This document shows, one piece after another, positions 39,797 through 49,809 of a stretch of DNA of 64,000 nt. Where the stretch lies: positions 248,001 through 312,000 of the forward strand of contig NZ_LZZS01000036.1 of NCBI RefSeq assembly GCF_014170335.1, in the 5' to 3' direction. The DNA comes from Achromobacter sp. UMC46 (GTDB lineage: Bacteria; Pseudomonadota; Gammaproteobacteria; Burkholderiales; Burkholderiaceae_B). A model generated the notes under the pieces. The model did not search any database and was not told the DNA's origin. It worked only from the letters and a program-made list of their open reading frames with translations. The number at the start of each line of letters is the position of its first letter. Within the stretch, counting starts at the first letter, position 1. A program made the translations under genes and the position numbers.

Positions 39797-40567
39797 ATGG
39801 GCCTGTCGAAAAGCGTGATTGTTTACGAATATCCCTTCAATGAGCGCATCCGCGCTTACCTGCGATTGGAATACCTGTTCGACAGGTTGTTCTTCTTTGT
39901 TCGCGAGGGGGATTCACGCCAGCATCAGGTCGCCGTCACTTCCCTTTTCGATCTGCTCGACGCGTGCGAACGCACCGACGTGAAAGGCGCCGTGCTGCAA
40001 GATCTTGAGCGCCAGCGCATGGCGCTGGTGGGCTTGCGCGATCACCCCGGGGTGGCGCAAGACGCGCTGGAAGCGATGCTGCGCGAACTGGAAAAAGTGG
40101 CCAGTGCGCTGGCCGCGCCCGGCAAGACCGGCCAGTCGCTACGCGAAAACGAATGGTTGACCAGCCTGCGCGGCCGGTTGTCCGTGCCAGGCAGCGCGAC
40201 GCAAGTGGACATGCCTTCCTATTTCGCCTGGCAGAACAAGCCCGAGGCTGCCCGCTGCGCGGACTTGCAGGCCTGGGTGTCGCCCTTCCTGCCGTTGTAC
40301 GACGGCTTGACGCTGGCCCTGCGCCTGCTGCGCGAGTCCGGCCGCAAGACCGATATCGTGGCCGAACAGGGCGCCTACCAGCAGATGCTGGGCGGCAAGC
40401 AGTTCCAGTTGCTGCGTGTCTGGCTGGACCCGGATCAGGGCGTGTTTCCCGAGATCAGCGCCAATAAGTACATGATCTGGATACGTTTTTCCACGCAAGA
40501 CGGCGAATTCAAGCCGCAGCAGGTCGCCCGCGACGTCGCCTTTCAGATGACCCTGTGCAGTTCGTAG
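39797..40567 (+). CDS. zapD: Cell division protein ZapD
   Basis: ZapD binds and bundles FtsZ at midcell. The 256-residue protein begins VIVYEYPFNERIRAYLRLEYLFDRL, the conserved start of the family (formerly DUF1342), continues with a helical region, and ends with the beta-rich QLLRVWLDPDQGVFPEISANKYMIWIRF. Length agrees with the usual 245-255. It follows coaE after 53 bp. The yacG gene that often comes next is absent; an RND efflux operon follows instead. Confidence 0.93.
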   Translation: MGLSKSVIVYEYPFNERIRAYLRLEYLFDRLFFFVREGDSRQHQVAVTSLFDLLDACERTDVKGAVLQDLERQRMALVGLRDHPGVAQDALEAMLRELEKVASALAAPGKTGQSLRENEWLTSLRGRLSVPGSATQVDMPSYFAWQNKPEAARCADLQAWVSPFLPLYDGLTLALRLLRESGRKTDIVAEQGAYQQMLGGKQFQLLRVWLDPDQGVFPEISANKYMIWIRFSTQDGEFKPQQVARDVAFQMTLCSS

Positions 40568-40700
40568 GAACCGCGTCCGGCACGTCAGTTTTTGAGACCG
40601 ATTCTTGTTGCGGCCAGTTTCAACTGTGGCACGCAATAGTAGAAAAGGCGACCGACTAGTAGACAATACGGCTTTCTCCGTCAGTGCCGGAACCGTTTCC

Positions 40701-41978
40701 ATGTCCGATAGTCGTCCTGTTTCCCCGCCTTCCCGCTGGACCCGCCGCCGCATCATCGGATGGGCGGTGCTGTTGCTTGCCGTGGCGGGCATCGCCTGGC
40801 TGCTGCTGCGGCCATCGGCCAAACAGGGCGCGGCCGGCGGACCCGGTGGACGGGCGGGCGGCGGGCGGCCCCCCATGGCCGCGATGGCCAATCTGGCCGT
40901 GCCGGTGCGCGTGGCCACCGCCGCCACGCAGGATATCGATATCTACTTGAAGTCCCTGGGTACCGTCACGGCCTACAACACGGTTACCGTGCGCAGCCGC
41001 GTCAGCGGCGAACTGGTGGACGTGGCGTTCCAGGAAGGCCAGCGCGTGAAGGCGGGCGACCTGCTGGCGCAAGTGGACCCGCGGGCTTTCCAGGTGGCCC
41101 TGGACCAGGCACGCGGCACGCAGATGCAGAATCTGGCCCAGCTGGAGAACGCGCGGCGCGACCTGCAGCGTTATCAGGCCCTGTTCAAGCAGGATTCCAT
41201 TGCCAAGCAGCAGGTCGACACCCAGGCTGCGCTGGTGCGCCAGTACGAGGGCACGGTCAAGAGCGATCAGGCAAACGTGGACAACGCCAAACTGCAACTG
41301 GACTACGCCCGCATCACGGCGCCCATCAGCGGCCGGCTGGGGCTGCGCCAGGTCGACCGCGGCAACCTGGTGTCCAGCGCCGACGCCAGCGGACTGGTGG
41401 TGATCACCCAGACCCAGCCGATTTCGGTCGTGTTCACGCTGCCCGAGACCCAGTTGCCCGAAGTGCGCGGCGAAATTGCCGCCGGCAAGACGCTGGCGGT
41501 CGACGCCTATGACCGCGCCGATACCCGCCGCATCGCCACCGGCGTGCTGGAGACGCTGGACAACCAGATCGACGTCACCACCGGCACCCTGAAGCTGAAA
41601 GCCAAATTCGACAACGCGGACGACGCGCTGTTTCCGAACCAGTTCGTCAACGTGCGCCTGCATGTGCTGACGCGCAAGGACGTGACCGCCATCCCCACTG
41701 CCGCGATCCAGCAAGGGTCGGCCGGCGCGTTCGTGTTCCTGGTGCAGCCGGACAACACCGTCCTGGTGCGCCAGGTGAAGCTGGGCGCCATCAACAACGG
41801 CATGGTGGCCGTGAACGAAGGCCTGCAGCCCGGCGACCGTGTCGTCACCGAGGGCACCGACCGCTTGCGCGCCGGCGCCAAGGTGGAAGTGGTGGGCGGC
41901 GCGGAAGTGATTCCCGCCACCCGCGACAAGACGCTTGGGGCGGGGGCGCCTGCCGGCACCACGCCCGCGTCGAAATAA
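40701..41978 (+). CDS. mdtA: RND efflux periplasmic adaptor (MdtA/MuxA type)
   Basis: A 425-residue membrane fusion protein. An N-terminal anchor (IIGWAVLLLAVAGIAWLLL) and a Gly-rich linker are followed by the lipoyl/hairpin core: YLKSLGTVTAYNTVTVRSRVSGELVDVAFQEGQRVKAGDLLAQVDPR, a coiled-coil hairpin around 150-225, KLQLDYARITAPISGRLGLRQVDRGNLV and a C-terminal membrane-proximal domain. It should couple the two pump proteins encoded next to the outer-membrane factor. The start at 40701 is chosen because it begins the anchor region; upstream in-frame sequence looks non-coding. Confidence 0.93.
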   Translation: MSDSRPVSPPSRWTRRRIIGWAVLLLAVAGIAWLLLRPSAKQGAAGGPGGRAGGGRPPMAAMANLAVPVRVATAATQDIDIYLKSLGTVTAYNTVTVRSRVSGELVDVAFQEGQRVKAGDLLAQVDPRAFQVALDQARGTQMQNLAQLENARRDLQRYQALFKQDSIAKQQVDTQAALVRQYEGTVKSDQANVDNAKLQLDYARITAPISGRLGLRQVDRGNLVSSADASGLVVITQTQPISVVFTLPETQLPEVRGEIAAGKTLAVDAYDRADTRRIATGVLETLDNQIDVTTGTLKLKAKFDNADDALFPNQFVNVRLHVLTRKDVTAIPTAAIQQGSAGAFVFLVQPDNTVLVRQVKLGAINNGMVAVNEGLQPGDRVVTEGTDRLRAGAKVEVVGGAEVIPATRDKTLGAGAPAGTTPASK

Positions 41979-41990
41979 GCCGAGGCCATC

Positions 41991-44900
41991 GTGAGCCCGT
42001 CGCGCCTGTTCATCCTGCGCCCCGTCGCCACCACGCTGGCGATGGTGGCGATCCTGATCGCCGGATTCATCGCCTATCGGATGCTGCCGGTGTCGGCGCT
42101 GCCCGAGGTGGACTACCCGACGATCCAGGTGGTGACGCTTTACCCCGGGGCCAGCCCCGATGTCATGACCTCGCTGGTCACGTCGCCGCTGGAACGCCAA
42201 TTCGGGCAGATGCCGGGCTTGAACCAGATGTCGTCCACCAGTTCGGGCGGCGCGTCGGTCATCACGATGCAGTTCAACCTGACGCTGCCGCTGGACGTGG
42301 CCGAGCAGCAGGTGCAGGCGGCGATCAACGCCGCATCGAACCTGCTGCCCAGCGACCTGCCGGTGCCGCCGACCTACAACAAGGTGAACCCGGCCGACGC
42401 GGCCGTGCTGACGCTGGCGATCACGTCGCCCACCATGCCCTTGCCGCAAGTGCGCGACCTGGTGGATACGCGAGTCGCGCAGAAGCTGTCGCAGATTCCG
42501 GGCGTGGGCCTTGTCAGTGTGGCGGGCGGCCAGCGGCCGGCGGTGCGGGTGCAGGTCAATCCGCAGGCGCTGGCGGCCAACGGCCTGGCCCTGTCCGACC
42601 TGCGCACGGCGATCGTGGGCGCCAACGTCAATCAGCCCAAAGGCAACCTGGACGGGCCGCTGCGTTCGACCACGATCAACGCCAACGACCAGTTGAAGTC
42701 GCCCACCGACTACAACGACCTGATCATCGCCTATAAGAACAACGCGCCGCTGCGGCTGTCCGACGTGGCGCGCGCGGTCGAAGGCGCCGAAGACACGCGC
42801 CAGGCCGCGTGGGCCGGCGACAAGCCCGCCATCCTGTTGAACATCCAGCGCCAGCCCGGCGCCAACGTCATCGACGTGGTCAACCGGATCCAGACGCTGC
42901 TGCCGCAATTGCGGGCGGCCTTGCCCGCCACGCTGGACGTGAGCGTGGTGTCGGACCGCACGCAGACCATCCGCGATTCGGTGGACGACGTGAAGTTCGA
43001 GATGCTGCTGGCGGTGGGGCTGGTGGTCATGGTGACCTTCGTCTTCCTGCGCAGCCTGACGGCCACGCTGATCCCCAGCGTCGTGGTGCCGCTGTCCCTG
43101 GTGGGCACCTTCGGCATCATGTATCTGGCCGGGTTCTCCATCAACAACCTGACGCTGATGGCGCTGACGATCGCCACCGGTTTCGTGGTGGACGACGCCA
43201 TCGTCATGATCGAGAACATCGCTCGCCATATCGAAGAGGGCGAAAAGCCCTTGCAGGCGGCGTTGAAGGGCGCATCCCAGATCGGCTTCACGCTGATTTC
43301 GCTGACTTTTTCGCTGATCGCCGTGCTGATTCCGCTGCTTTTCATGACGGAAGTCGTGGGCCGGCTGTTCCGGGAATTCGCGATCACGCTGGCGGTGTCC
43401 ATCCTGATTTCGCTGGTCGTGTCGCTGACGCTGACGCCGATGATGTGCGCGCGCCTCTTGCGCGCTGAATCGGAACAGAAGCATGGCCGTTTCCATACGG
43501 CCACCGGCAACTTCATCGACCGCGTCATCGCCGGCTACGACCGCATGTTGCAAGTGGTGCTGCGCCACCAGCCGCTGACGCTGCTGGTGGCGCTGGGCAC
43601 GTTCGCGCTGACGGTGGTGCTGTACATGGTGGTGCCCAAGGGCTTCTTCCCGCAGCAGGACACCGGCCTGATCCAGGCCATCACCCAGGCGCCGCAATCC
43701 ATCTCGTTCCCCGCGATGGCCGAGCGCCAGCAGGCAGCGGCAAAACTGGTGCTGGAAGATCCCGACGTGCAGGCCGTGTCCTCGTTCATCGGGGTGGACG
43801 GCAGCAACGCCACGCTAAGCGCCGGGCGCATGCAGATCGCGCTGAAACCCCAGGCCGAACGCAACGGCGACCTGCGCACGGTGATGGCGCGCCTGCAGGA
43901 ATCCCTGGGCAAGCAGGACGGGCTGACCGTCTACATGCAGCCGGTGCAGGACCTGACCATCGAAGACCGGGTCAGCCGCACGCAATACCAGATGACGCTG
44001 TCCAATCCCGACCTGAAGGTGCTGAGCGAATGGACGCCCAAGCTGGTGGACCGCCTGCGCCAGGTGCCGGGGTTAAAGGACGTGACCGACGATCTGCAGG
44101 ACGACGGCTTGCAGACCTGGGTCGAGATCGACCGCGATGCGGCGTCGCGGCTGGGCATCACCGCCGCCGTGATCGACGAGGCGCTGTATGACGCTTTCGG
44201 CCAGCGGCTGATCTCCACCATCTTCACCCAGTCCAACCAGTACCGCGTGGTACTGGAAGTGCAGCCGCAGTTCCAGATGAACCCGTCCGCGCTGGGGCAG
44301 ATCCACGTGCCCACCTCGACGGGCGCGCAGGTGCCGCTGTCGTCGGTGGCGCACATCTCCGAAGGCCGGACCGTGCTGGCCGTGAACCGGCTGGACCAGT
44401 TCCCGATGGTGACGGTGTCGTTCAACCTGGCGCCGGGCGCATCGTTGTCCAGCGCGGTCGAGGCCATCACCGCGGCCGAGGCCGAGATCAGCATGCCGGC
44501 TGGCGTGGAGACGCGCTTCCAGGGCGCGGCGCTGGCGTTCCAGAATTCGCTGACCAGCACGTTGTGGCTGATCCTGGCCGCGGTGGTCACGATGTACATC
44601 GTGCTGGGCGTGCTGTACGAAAGCTACATCCATCCCATCACGATCCTGTCCACGTTGCCGTCGGCGGGCGTGGGGGCGTTGCTGGCGTTGCTGATCAGCG
44701 GCACCGAACTCGACATGATCGGCATCATCGGAATCATCCTCTTGATCGGCATCGTGAAAAAGAACGCCATCATGATGATCGACTTCGCGCTGGACGCCGA
44801 ACGCAAGCGGGGCCTGACGCCGCGCGCCGCCATCCACGAGGCCGCGCTGCTGCGCTTCCGCCCCATCCTGATGACGACGCTGGCCGCGCTGTTCGGCGCC

Positions 44901-45089
44901 TTGCCGCTGATGCTGTCCACCGGCACGGGCGCTGAACTGCGCCAGCCGCTGGGCCTGGTGATGGTGGGCGGGCTGCTGCTGAGCCAGGTGCTGACGCTGT
45001 TCACGACCCCGGTCATCTACCTGATGTTCGACCGCATGTCGCGCCGCTGGCGTGGCGTGCGTGAACCGGCGGCCGGGGACGCGTCATGA
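41991..45089 (+). CDS. mdtB: RND efflux pump subunit (MdtB/MuxB type)
   Basis: A 1032-residue HAE1-type inner-membrane transporter with two six-TM bundles and two large periplasmic loops. It opens SRLFILRPVATTLAMVAI, has the proton-relay aspartates in TM4 (IATGFVVDDAIVMIENIARHIE), GFTLISLTFSLIAVLIPLLFM, and the C-terminal GIIGIILLIGIVKKNAIMMIDFAL. The start is GTG at 41991, 12 bp after mdtA. MdtB/MdtC-type pumps work as heterotrimers with the next gene product, exporting bile salts, novobiocin and similar compounds in characterised species. Confidence 0.95.
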   Translation: MSPSRLFILRPVATTLAMVAILIAGFIAYRMLPVSALPEVDYPTIQVVTLYPGASPDVMTSLVTSPLERQFGQMPGLNQMSSTSSGGASVITMQFNLTLPLDVAEQQVQAAINAASNLLPSDLPVPPTYNKVNPADAAVLTLAITSPTMPLPQVRDLVDTRVAQKLSQIPGVGLVSVAGGQRPAVRVQVNPQALAANGLALSDLRTAIVGANVNQPKGNLDGPLRSTTINANDQLKSPTDYNDLIIAYKNNAPLRLSDVARAVEGAEDTRQAAWAGDKPAILLNIQRQPGANVIDVVNRIQTLLPQLRAALPATLDVSVVSDRTQTIRDSVDDVKFEMLLAVGLVVMVTFVFLRSLTATLIPSVVVPLSLVGTFGIMYLAGFSINNLTLMALTIATGFVVDDAIVMIENIARHIEEGEKPLQAALKGASQIGFTLISLTFSLIAVLIPLLFMTEVVGRLFREFAITLAVSILISLVVSLTLTPMMCARLLRAESEQKHGRFHTATGNFIDRVIAGYDRMLQVVLRHQPLTLLVALGTFALTVVLYMVVPKGFFPQQDTGLIQAITQAPQSISFPAMAERQQAAAKLVLEDPDVQAVSSFIGVDGSNATLSAGRMQIALKPQAERNGDLRTVMARLQESLGKQDGLTVYMQPVQDLTIEDRVSRTQYQMTLSNPDLKVLSEWTPKLVDRLRQVPGLKDVTDDLQDDGLQTWVEIDRDAASRLGITAAVIDEALYDAFGQRLISTIFTQSNQYRVVLEVQPQFQMNPSALGQIHVPTSTGAQVPLSSVAHISEGRTVLAVNRLDQFPMVTVSFNLAPGASLSSAVEAITAAEAEISMPAGVETRFQGAALAFQNSLTSTLWLILAAVVTMYIVLGVLYESYIHPITILSTLPSAGVGALLALLISGTELDMIGIIGIILLIGIVKKNAIMMIDFALDAERKRGLTPRAAIHEAALLRFRPILMTTLAALFGALPLMLSTGTGAELRQPLGLVMVGGLLLSQVLTLFTTPVIYLMFDRMSRRWRGVREPAAGDAS

Positions 45090-48000
45090 TCCTGTCGGCG
45101 CCCTTCATCGTCCGGCCGGTGGCGACCACGCTGCTGAGCCTGGCGGTCGTGCTGGCGGGCTTGCTGTCGTTCTTCCTGCTGCCGGTGGCGCCTTTGCCGC
45201 AGGTGGATATCCCGACGATCTCGGTGTCGGCCAGCCTGCCCGGCGCCAGCCCCGAGACCATGGCCTCCAGCGTGGCGACGCCGCTTGAGCGGTCGCTGGG
45301 CAGCATCGCCGGCGTGACCGAGATGACGTCCAGCAGTTCGCAGGGCTCTACCCGCGTCACGTTGCAGTTCGATTTGTCGCGCGACATCAACGGCGCCGCG
45401 CGCGACGTGCAGGCCGCCATCAATGCCGCGCGTTCGCTGTTGCCCAGCGGGCTGCGCAGCAACCCCACGTATCACAAGTCCAACCCGTCGGACGCGCCCA
45501 TCATGACGCTGGCGCTGACCTCCGACACGCTCAGCCAGGGCCAGCTGTACGACATCGCCTCGACCATCGTGGCGCAGAAGCTGGCGCAGGTGGACGGCGT
45601 GGGCGAAGTCACCGTGGGCGGCAGTTCCCTGCCGGCGGTGCGCGTCACCGTGCTGCCGGGCGCGCTGGCCAACCGCGGCGTGTCGCTGGACCAGCTGCGC
45701 GCCACGCTGGCCAATGCCAACGCCAACCGCCCCAAGGGCGTGCTGGAGAACGACCGCTACCACTGGCAGATCATGGTCAGCGACCAGCTCAGCCGCGCCG
45801 AACAATACCGGCCGTTGATCGTCGCGTGGAAAGACGGCGCGCCGGTGCGCGTGTCGGACGTGGCCAAGGTCGAGGACTCCGTCGAAGACCTGTACCAGAC
45901 GGGATTCTTCAACGAACGCAAGGCCATCCTGATGATCGTGCGCCGGCAGGCCGACGCCAACATCATCGAGGCCGTGGACGCCGTGCGCGCCCAACTGCCG
46001 GTGCTGCAGGCGCTGATGCCGGCGGACGTGAGCATGACGGTGGCGCAGGACCGCACGCCCAGCATCCGGGCATCCCTGCACGAGGCCGAGCTGACCTTGA
46101 TCATCGCGGTGGGCCTGGTGGTGCTGGTGGTGCTGCTGTTCCTGCGGCGCTGGCGGGCGGCCATCATTCCCAGCGTGGCCGTGCCGGTGTCGCTGATCGG
46201 CACGTTCTGCATCATGTACCTGTGCGGCTTCACGCTGAACACGATCTCGCTGATGGCGCTGATCGTGGCCACCGGCTTCGTGGTGGACGACGCCATCGTC
46301 GTGCTCGAGAACATCATGCGGCACGTCGAGAACGGCATGTCGCCGATGCGGGCCGCGCTGCGCGGGTCGCGCGAAGTGGGCTTCACGGTGTTGTCGATGA
46401 GCTTGTCGCTGGTGGCCGTCTTCATCCCCATCCTGCTGATGGGCGGGGTGGTCGGGCGCCTGTTCCGAGAATTCGCCGTGACGCTGTCGGCCGCCATCAT
46501 GGTGTCGCTCGTCGTGTCGCTGACGCTGACGCCGATGATGTGCGCGCGCTTGCTGCGCCACGAACCGAAAGAGCAGAAGCCGCCGGGATGGCTGGCGCGC
46601 GGGTCCGAACGGGCCTTCGAGTCCATGCTGGACGGCTACCGCCGCAGCCTGCGCTGGGCGCTGGCGCATGGCCGGCTGATGATGCTGGTCCTGGCGGTCG
46701 CGGTGGGCTTGAACATCTATCTGTACACCGCGGTGCCAAAGGGCTTTTTCCCGCAACAGGACACCGGGCAGCTGCTGGGTTTTTTCCGCGTGGACCAGGG
46801 CACCTCGTTCCAGGCGACGCTGCCCAAGCTGGACGCGCTGCGCAAGGTGGTGCTGGCGGACCCGGCGGTGCAGAGCATGACCGGTTACGCGGGCGGCCGC
46901 GGCGGCAGCAACAGCAGCTTCATGCAGATCCAGTTGAAACCGCTGGGCGAACGCGACGTGTCGGCCGACGTGGTCATCAACCGGCTGCGCGGCAAGCTGC
47001 AGAACATGCCGGGCGCGCGCATGTTCCTCGTGTCGCAGCAGGACATCCGGATCGGCGGACGCCAAAGCCAGGGTTCGTACGACTACACGCTGATGTCGGG
47101 CGACCTGCAATTGCTGCGCACCTGGATGCCCAAGGTGCAGCAGGCGATGGCGAAGATCCCCGAGATCACGGACGTGGATACCGATGTGGAGGACAAGGGC
47201 CGCCAGATCAACCTGGTGATCGACCGCGAGGCCGCCACGCGCCTGGGCGTCAGCATGTCCACGATTTCGACGGTGCTGAACAATTCGTTCAGCCAGCGCC
47301 AGGTGTCGGTGATGTATGGCCCGCTGAACCAGTACCACGTCGTGCTGGGCCTGGAACCGAAGTTCGCCGAAGACATCGAATCGCTCAAGCAGGTCGAGGT
47401 GATCACGTCGGCCGGCACGCGGGTGCCGCTCTTGACCTTCGCGCGGCTGGAGAACGCCAACGCGCCGCTCAGCGTGCAGCATCAGGGGCTGTTCGTGGCG
47501 GACACCGTATCGTTCAGCCTGGCGCCCGGCGTGTCGCTGGGGCAGGCCACGGCGGCCATCGATGCGGCGGTGGCCCGCATCGGCTTGCCGTCCGACCAGA
47601 TCCAGGCGGGCTTCCAGGGCACGGCGGCGGCGTTGCAGCAGACGCTGGCGCAGCAGCCCTGGCTGATCCTGGCCGCGCTGGTCACGATGTATATCGTGCT
47701 GGGCATCCTGTATGAGAGCTTCGTGCATCCGCTGACGATCCTGTCGACGCTGCCGTCGGCGGGCCTGGGCGCGCTGCTGGCGTTGCTGCTGCTGCGCTAC
47801 GACTTCACGCTGATCGCGCTGATCGGCGTGTTCCTCCTGATCGGCATCGTGAAGAAGAACGCCATCATGATGGTGGACTTTGCGCTGGACGCCGAGCGCA
47901 ACCAGGGCATGGCCCCGCGCGACGCGATCTTCCAGGCCTGCCTGACGCGGTTCCGCCCGATCATGATGACGACGATGGCCGCCATCTTCGGCGCGCTGCC

Positions 48001-48199
48001 GTTGGTGATCGCCACGGGCGCCGGGGTCGAGATGCGCCAGCCGCTAGGTATTACCATCGTGGGCGGCCTGGTGCTAAGCCAGATCCTCACGCTGTACACC
48101 ACGCCCGTGGTCTATCTTTATCTGGACCGCTTCCGTCTGTGGGCTGCGCGCGGGCGCGGTCCCCGGAACGAAGCTCCTGCTTCCATAGAACAAATATGA
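45086..48199 (+). CDS. mdtC: RND efflux pump subunit (MdtC/MuxC type)
   Basis: A 1037-residue partner of the preceding pump, with the same architecture: SAPFIVRPVATTLLSLAVVLAG start, VATGFVVDDAIVVLENIMRHVE in TM4, a VSLVVSLTLTPMMCARLLRHE segment, and LIGVFLLIGIVKKNAIMMVDFAL near the C-terminus. The ATG overlaps the mdtB stop (ATGA) and its stop overlaps the outer-membrane factor start, indicating strict co-translation. Confidence 0.95.
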   Translation: MILSAPFIVRPVATTLLSLAVVLAGLLSFFLLPVAPLPQVDIPTISVSASLPGASPETMASSVATPLERSLGSIAGVTEMTSSSSQGSTRVTLQFDLSRDINGAARDVQAAINAARSLLPSGLRSNPTYHKSNPSDAPIMTLALTSDTLSQGQLYDIASTIVAQKLAQVDGVGEVTVGGSSLPAVRVTVLPGALANRGVSLDQLRATLANANANRPKGVLENDRYHWQIMVSDQLSRAEQYRPLIVAWKDGAPVRVSDVAKVEDSVEDLYQTGFFNERKAILMIVRRQADANIIEAVDAVRAQLPVLQALMPADVSMTVAQDRTPSIRASLHEAELTLIIAVGLVVLVVLLFLRRWRAAIIPSVAVPVSLIGTFCIMYLCGFTLNTISLMALIVATGFVVDDAIVVLENIMRHVENGMSPMRAALRGSREVGFTVLSMSLSLVAVFIPILLMGGVVGRLFREFAVTLSAAIMVSLVVSLTLTPMMCARLLRHEPKEQKPPGWLARGSERAFESMLDGYRRSLRWALAHGRLMMLVLAVAVGLNIYLYTAVPKGFFPQQDTGQLLGFFRVDQGTSFQATLPKLDALRKVVLADPAVQSMTGYAGGRGGSNSSFMQIQLKPLGERDVSADVVINRLRGKLQNMPGARMFLVSQQDIRIGGRQSQGSYDYTLMSGDLQLLRTWMPKVQQAMAKIPEITDVDTDVEDKGRQINLVIDREAATRLGVSMSTISTVLNNSFSQRQVSVMYGPLNQYHVVLGLEPKFAEDIESLKQVEVITSAGTRVPLLTFARLENANAPLSVQHQGLFVADTVSFSLAPGVSLGQATAAIDAAVARIGLPSDQIQAGFQGTAAALQQTLAQQPWLILAALVTMYIVLGILYESFVHPLTILSTLPSAGLGALLALLLLRYDFTLIALIGVFLLIGIVKKNAIMMVDFALDAERNQGMAPRDAIFQACLTRFRPIMMTTMAAIFGALPLVIATGAGVEMRQPLGITIVGGLVLSQILTLYTTPVVYLYLDRFRLWAARGRGPRNEAPASIEQI

Positions 48200-49656
48200 T
48201 CCGCATCAAGCCGCTTTCGAACGCCTTCCTTCCGCGCAGCGCGGTCACGCTGGCGCTTTGCGCGCTGTTGGGCGCCTGCGCAGTCGGCCCCGACTACCAG
48301 CGCCCCGAATTGGATGTGGGCGCGTCTTACAAGGAAGGCCAGGGCCAGGATCAGGTCGAAGGCTGGAAGCCCGCCGAACCGCGCGACATCGCGGACCGCG
48401 GCGAGTGGTGGCGGGTATACGACGACGCGACGCTGAACGGGCTGGTCGATCGCCTGAACACGTCGAACCAGACGATTGCGCAGGCCGAGGCCAACTACCG
48501 GCAGGCGCTTGGCCTGGTGCGCGCGGCGCGCGCCGGGTTCTACCCGACGGTGGGCGCGGGCGCGGGCATGTCGCGCGCGGGCAGCGGCAACGGCACGAAC
48601 GGCTCGTCGTCTTCGTCGTCGGGCAGCAACGTGTCGAACCAGTATTCGGTGACCGGCAGCATCAGCTGGGAACTGGACGTGTGGGGACGCGTGCGCCGCA
48701 GCACCGAATCGTCCGAAGCCAGCGCGGCCGCCAGCCTGGCCGACCTGGCCGCCACGCGGCTGAGCGCGCAGGCGGCGCTGGTGCAGACCTATCTGCAATT
48801 GCGCGTGCTGGACGAGCAGAAGCGCTTGCTGGAGGCCACCGTGGCGGCCTACGAGAAATCGCTGCAGCTGACGCAGAACCGCTATGAAGTCGGCGTCGCG
48901 GGCCAGGCCGACGTGGCCGTGGCGCGCACGCAGGTGGAAAGCACGCGCGCCCAATCGATCGATCTGGACTGGCAGCGGGGCCAGTACGAGCACGCGATCG
49001 CCGTGCTGATGGGGCAGGCCCCGTCCAAGTTCGGACTGACGCCCGCGGTGTTCACGCTGCAGTTGCCGCAGATTCCGGTGGGCTTGCCGTCCGAGCTGCT
49101 GGAGCGCCGTCCCGACATCGCCGCGGCCGAACGCCGCGCCGCCGCCGCCAACGCGCAGATCGGCGTGGCGCAGGCCGCGTGGTTCCCGTCGTTGACGCTG
49201 TCCGCCGACGGGGGGTTCCGCAACGGCCAGTTCGCCGACCTGCTGACCGCGCCGGCGCGCTTCTGGTCCCTGGGGCCGGCGCTGGCGCTGACGATCTTCG
49301 ACGGCGGCGCGCGCGCGGCGCAGGTCGAACAGGCTCGTGCGGCCTACGACTCGCAGGCCGCGGCGTATCGCCAGGCCGCGCTGGTGGGCCTGCGCGAAGT
49401 CGAGGACTACCTGATTCAACTTCGCGTGATGGAGAACGAACAGGTGGTGCAGCGCCGGGCGCTGGAATCGGCGCGCGAATCGCTGCGCCTGATCCAGAAC
49501 CAGTACAGGGCCGGCCTGGTGGACTACCTGAGCGTGGCCGTCGTGGACGCCACCGCGCTCAACAGCGAGCGCAACGCGCTGAGCCTGCTGGGCACGCGCC
49601 TGGTTGCCAGCGTGAACCTGATCGTGGCCCTGGGCGGCGGTTGGGACGGCTCCTAG
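48196..49656 (+). CDS. Outer-membrane factor lipoprotein, NodT/OprM family (OpmB-like)
   Basis: A 486-residue TolC-like efflux duct. A lipobox (TLALCALLGACAVGPDYQRP) directs acylation, and the two OEP repeats contain YRQALGLVRAARAGFYPTV, ISWELDVWGRVRR, ELLERRPDIAAAERR, and LREVEDYLIQLR. A low-complexity run of serines near residue 130 lies in the extracellular or beta-barrel region. The ATG at 48196 overlaps the mdtC stop. It completes a four-gene MdtABC-OMF system like MuxABC-OpmB of Pseudomonas. Confidence 0.93.
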   Translation: MIRIKPLSNAFLPRSAVTLALCALLGACAVGPDYQRPELDVGASYKEGQGQDQVEGWKPAEPRDIADRGEWWRVYDDATLNGLVDRLNTSNQTIAQAEANYRQALGLVRAARAGFYPTVGAGAGMSRAGSGNGTNGSSSSSSGSNVSNQYSVTGSISWELDVWGRVRRSTESSEASAAASLADLAATRLSAQAALVQTYLQLRVLDEQKRLLEATVAAYEKSLQLTQNRYEVGVAGQADVAVARTQVESTRAQSIDLDWQRGQYEHAIAVLMGQAPSKFGLTPAVFTLQLPQIPVGLPSELLERRPDIAAAERRAAAANAQIGVAQAAWFPSLTLSADGGFRNGQFADLLTAPARFWSLGPALALTIFDGGARAAQVEQARAAYDSQAAAYRQAALVGLREVEDYLIQLRVMENEQVVQRRALESARESLRLIQNQYRAGLVDYLSVAVVDATALNSERNALSLLGTRLVASVNLIVALGGGWDGS

Positions 49657-49722
49657 GGATAACGCCTAATCCTCCTCCCTTTCGTTGACAAGATTTCGGC
49701 GCCGGTTCTTAATGCGACAAAA

Positions 49723-49738
49723 GTGACCATGCGGTCAC
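49723..49738. promoter_or_regulatory. Palindromic operator upstream of the tctC-like gene (TetR candidate, copy 1)
   Basis: GTGACCATGCGGTCAC, 6-bp arms with a 4-bp centre, lies 71 bp before the ATG. Fifteen of its sixteen bases are identical to the core of the palindrome at 59752-59767. Confidence 0.7.
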
Positions 49739-49809
49739 GTTCGTCGCGCAGTACCGACACCGAATTCCGTTTGATCCATCGAACACGCGTCACGCGAAGG
49801 GGAAAGAGG

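Noticed and set aside
40656..43697. 1013-codon open frame antisense to mdtA/mdtB
   Set aside because: Translation is His/Arg/Gln-rich low-complexity sequence with no domain; it is the mirror of high-GC3 coding on the plus strand.
45017..47728. 903-codon open frame antisense to mdtC
   Set aside because: Same shadow effect; no conserved motif, and the RND motifs are on the plus strand.
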